Below, piece after piece: positions 54,186-55,731 of a DNA stretch of 55,731 nucleotides. Made by a program: the position numbers and the translations under genes. Below the pieces are notes generated by a model. The model was not told where the DNA came from. It ran no database searches and saw only the letters and a program-made list of their open reading frames with translations. The stretch comes from Deinococcus sp. HSC-46F16 (GTDB lineage: Bacteria; Deinococcota; Deinococci; Deinococcales; Deinococcaceae): NCBI RefSeq assembly GCF_024171495.1, contig NZ_JALJZW010000011.1:1-55731 (forward strand). The letters run 5' to 3'. Position 1 is the first letter of the stretch; each line of letters opens with the position of its first letter.

Positions 54186-54929
54186 ATGACCCCGGACCCC
54201 CTCACCCGCGAGGAACTGCGCCGCTACTCGCGTCCCCTGCTGGTGCCCGAATGGCTGGAGGCGGGAGCGCAGGAACGCCTGAAGGCGGCCCGCGTGCTCG
54301 TCGTGGGCGCGGGGGGGCTGGGGGGGCCGGTGCTGCTCCACCTTGCCGGGTCGGGGGTGGGGCGTCTGGTGGTCTCGGACGGGGACACGGTGGACCTCAG
54401 CAACCTGCACCGCCAGACGCACTTTTGCAGTCACGACCTGGGACGCCCCAAGGCGCAGGCTGCCGCCGAGCGACTTCAGGCCCTCAACTCCTGGGTGCAG
54501 GTGGAGACCGTTCCCGCCCTGGACGAGGCCAATGCCGCCGCCCTGATCGCGGGGGCCGACCTCGTGGTGGACGCCACCGACAACTTCGATACGCGGTATC
54601 TCATCGCGGACACCTGCACGGCGCAGGGGCGCGAGTGGGTCTGGGGTGCGGCGAGCGGCACCTCGGGGCTGGTCAGCGTCTTTGGCCCTTCCCTGGGCCT
54701 GCGCGACATCTTCCCCGACCCGGCCGACGCCCTCTCCTGCGCGGAAGCGGGGGTTCTCGGTCCGGTGCCCGCCGTCGTTGGGCACGTCATGGCGCTCGAA
54801 GTGCTCAAGGTGCTGGGCGGAGTCGGCGAGCCGCTGCGGGGGCGCCTGTGGACCTTCGACGGCCTGACGGCGGGGGTGCGGACCCTGGGGCTGCGTCAGG
54901 AAGGGGCGCCGTCCTCTGCTAAACTGTGA
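54186..54929 (+). CDS. HesA/MoeB/ThiF family adenylyltransferase
   Basis: 247 aa. E1-like ATP-binding motif VLVVGAGGLGGPVLLHLAGS (residues about 37-56), then DTVDLSNLHRQTHF with the Arg-Gln pair, KAQAAAERLQ, and VVDATDNFDTRY. These activate the C-terminus of a small ubiquitin-like sulfur carrier (MoaD or ThiS). The usual zinc-binding CxxC pairs are only partly present (LSCAEAGVLGPVP retains one), so it is a MoeB/ThiF-like protein rather than firmly either. Starts 6 nt after TAGACT. It ends just upstream of a mini-ORF/terminator and the carD-like gene. Confidence 0.85.
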   Translation: MTPDPLTREELRRYSRPLLVPEWLEAGAQERLKAARVLVVGAGGLGGPVLLHLAGSGVGRLVVSDGDTVDLSNLHRQTHFCSHDLGRPKAQAAAERLQALNSWVQVETVPALDEANAAALIAGADLVVDATDNFDTRYLIADTCTAQGREWVWGAASGTSGLVSVFGPSLGLRDIFPDPADALSCAEAGVLGPVPAVVGHVMALEVLKVLGGVGEPLRGRLWTFDGLTAGVRTLGLRQEGAPSSAKL

Positions 54930-54992
54930 CCCATGCTTCGCTGCGTGACTGTCTTCGGGCCTCGGCCCGGCAGCCACCTGTGCCCAACCTGA
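54920..54992 (+). other. Possible leader mini-ORF with its own -10 box
   Basis: TAAACT (54920-54925) lies 7 nt before an ATG at 54933 that opens a 19-codon frame (MLRCVTVFGPRPGSHLCPT) ending in TGA at 54990-54992. A terminator-like hairpin follows at 55001-55021. The layout resembles leader-peptide attenuation upstream of the carD-like gene, but codon content gives no obvious regulatory amino acid. A chance frame is possible. Confidence 0.3.
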
Positions 54993-55000
54993 ACCCCCCG

Positions 55001-55021
55001 CCCAGCCCTGCGCTGGGTTTT
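55001..55021 (+). terminator. Rho-independent terminator upstream of carD-like gene
   Basis: CCCAGC (55001-55006) pairs with GCTGGG (55012-55017), loop CCTGC, followed by TTTT (55018-55021). It may end the ThiF-like transcript or act as an attenuator for the carD-like gene. Confidence 0.7.
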
Positions 55022-55075
55022 GTCTGCTGCGGTGGCCGGGGGCGCCGCGTCCTCTCCGACCAGGGGTGATTCGCC

Positions 55076-55579
55076 TTGAAGACAGCGTCCTTTCAGCCCG
55101 GTGACCGTGTCGTCCTCCCGCCCTACGGCCTGGGGGTCGTGCGGGACACCTGCCAGCGCCCGGTCGCGGGCGAGCTGCTGGCCTACTACCGCATCGAGTT
55201 TCCCAATACGGCGAGTCAGGCGTATGTGCCCGTCGACTCGCCCCGGAGTGCGGGCCTCCGCGCGGCGCTGACCACCGCCGAACTCCCCACGCTGCTGGGG
55301 CACCTGCAAGACAGTCAGACCCTCAATCTGCCCCGGCAGTGGGCGGCGCGGCACCGCCGCGTGACCGAGATTCTGGCGGGCGGTGATCCCTACGAACTCG
55401 CCACCCTGACCTGCGAGTTGCGGCGCTGGAATGTCGAGCGCGGCCTGCCCGACCTCGACCGGCAAGCCCTGCGCCGCGCGATTCGGCTGCTGGAGCAGGA
55501 GGTGCGTGGCCTGGAAGACCCCTATGCCTGCGACGTTCGTTCTCTTCTCGACCACGCCTGGACCGAGACCCCTCACTGA
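55076..55579 (+). CDS. CarD-family transcriptional regulator
   Basis: 167 aa from a TTG at 55076 with a GGGGTGA purine stretch upstream. The N-terminal tudor-like RNA polymerase-binding domain is visible (FQPGDRVVLPPYGLGVVRDT), followed by a helical C-terminal domain (about 60-167) of the CarD/CdnL type with the conserved-looking block LYRRLVERR replaced by LRRWNVERGL. Members bind the RNAP beta subunit and stabilise open promoter complexes, notably at rRNA promoters. It converges with the 16S rRNA gene. Confidence 0.88.
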   Translation: MKTASFQPGDRVVLPPYGLGVVRDTCQRPVAGELLAYYRIEFPNTASQAYVPVDSPRSAGLRAALTTAELPTLLGHLQDSQTLNLPRQWAARHRRVTEILAGGDPYELATLTCELRRWNVERGLPDLDRQALRRAIRLLEQEVRGLEDPYACDVRSLLDHAWTETPH

Positions 55580-55592
55580 CACCCAAAAGGCG

Positions 55593-55619
55593 CGTCCCCC
55601 CGGTGGAGCCGGGGGGACG
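55593..55619. terminator. Strong stem-loop between carD-like gene and 16S rRNA
   Basis: CGTCCCCCCGG (55593-55603) and CCGGGGGGACG (55609-55619), 11-bp perfect arms, loop TGGAG. On the minus strand it is followed by CGCCTTTTGG, so it can end the rRNA transcript; on the plus strand it may end the carD-like transcript. Confidence 0.7.
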
Positions 55620-55676
55620 AGGTCAGCGTGGATTGATCTGGCGGTGAGGCCAGGGGGGTGGGAAGAGGAGCGGAGC

Positions 55677-55731
<55 letters not shown>

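Overview
This is high-GC DNA from a Deinococcus-type bacterium. The signs are a carD-like regulator, a DdrA/Rad52-like gene, -10 boxes of TANNNT type placed 5-8 nt before start codons (leaderless promoters), and a 16S rRNA end with no 23S gene downstream of it within the window. No search could be run, so family names rest on motifs read by eye.

Layout. (1) 1-2754, left flank: a transposase C-terminal remnant, a PD-(D/E)XK-like protein with an HTH, an unknown gene and a XerC/D-like recombinase. (2) 2755-43362: an integrative island of about 40.5 kb. A 46-bp direct repeat (2755-2800 and 43317-43362) equals the 3' part of tRNA-Phe, from the anticodon loop to CCA. The intact tRNA-Phe lies at the right end, next to a tyrosine integrase and an excisionase-like gene. 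(3) 43363-55731, chromosome-like right flank: tRNA-Asp/Phe operon, phosphatase, DdrA-like protein, MFS transporter, P450, UbiX-like, ispD, ispE, two envelope proteins, PlsY-like, ThiF/MoeB-like, CarD-like, and the 16S rRNA 3' end.

Island cargo, left to right: a PD-(D/E)XK protein; a Pycsar pair (transmembrane effector plus cyclase); a membrane-anchored two-OB-fold protein; an HTH protein; a two-gene pair, one member resembling replication-relaxation proteins; an unknown gene; a large helicase/ATPase/nuclease locus (exonuclease-RecQ-UvrD fusion, divergent from a 2454-aa protein with two HSP90-like ATPase folds, a SNF2 helicase and a DUF91/NucS-like nuclease); an operon with TerB, a WD40 protein with a hydrophobic segment, and two small proteins; a type I restriction-modification locus with a HepT/MntA toxin-antitoxin pair between hsdM and hsdS; a TnpB-like RuvC protein with an altered third catalytic position, coupled to a primase-like gene that is split at a G7 run; then excisionase and integrase.

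The island looks like a satellite-like or integrative element loaded with defence genes. The best candidates for undescribed systems are the helicase/ATPase/nuclease locus (11956-28288), the WD40/TerB operon (28332-31953), and the TnpB-like/primase pair (39331-41290).
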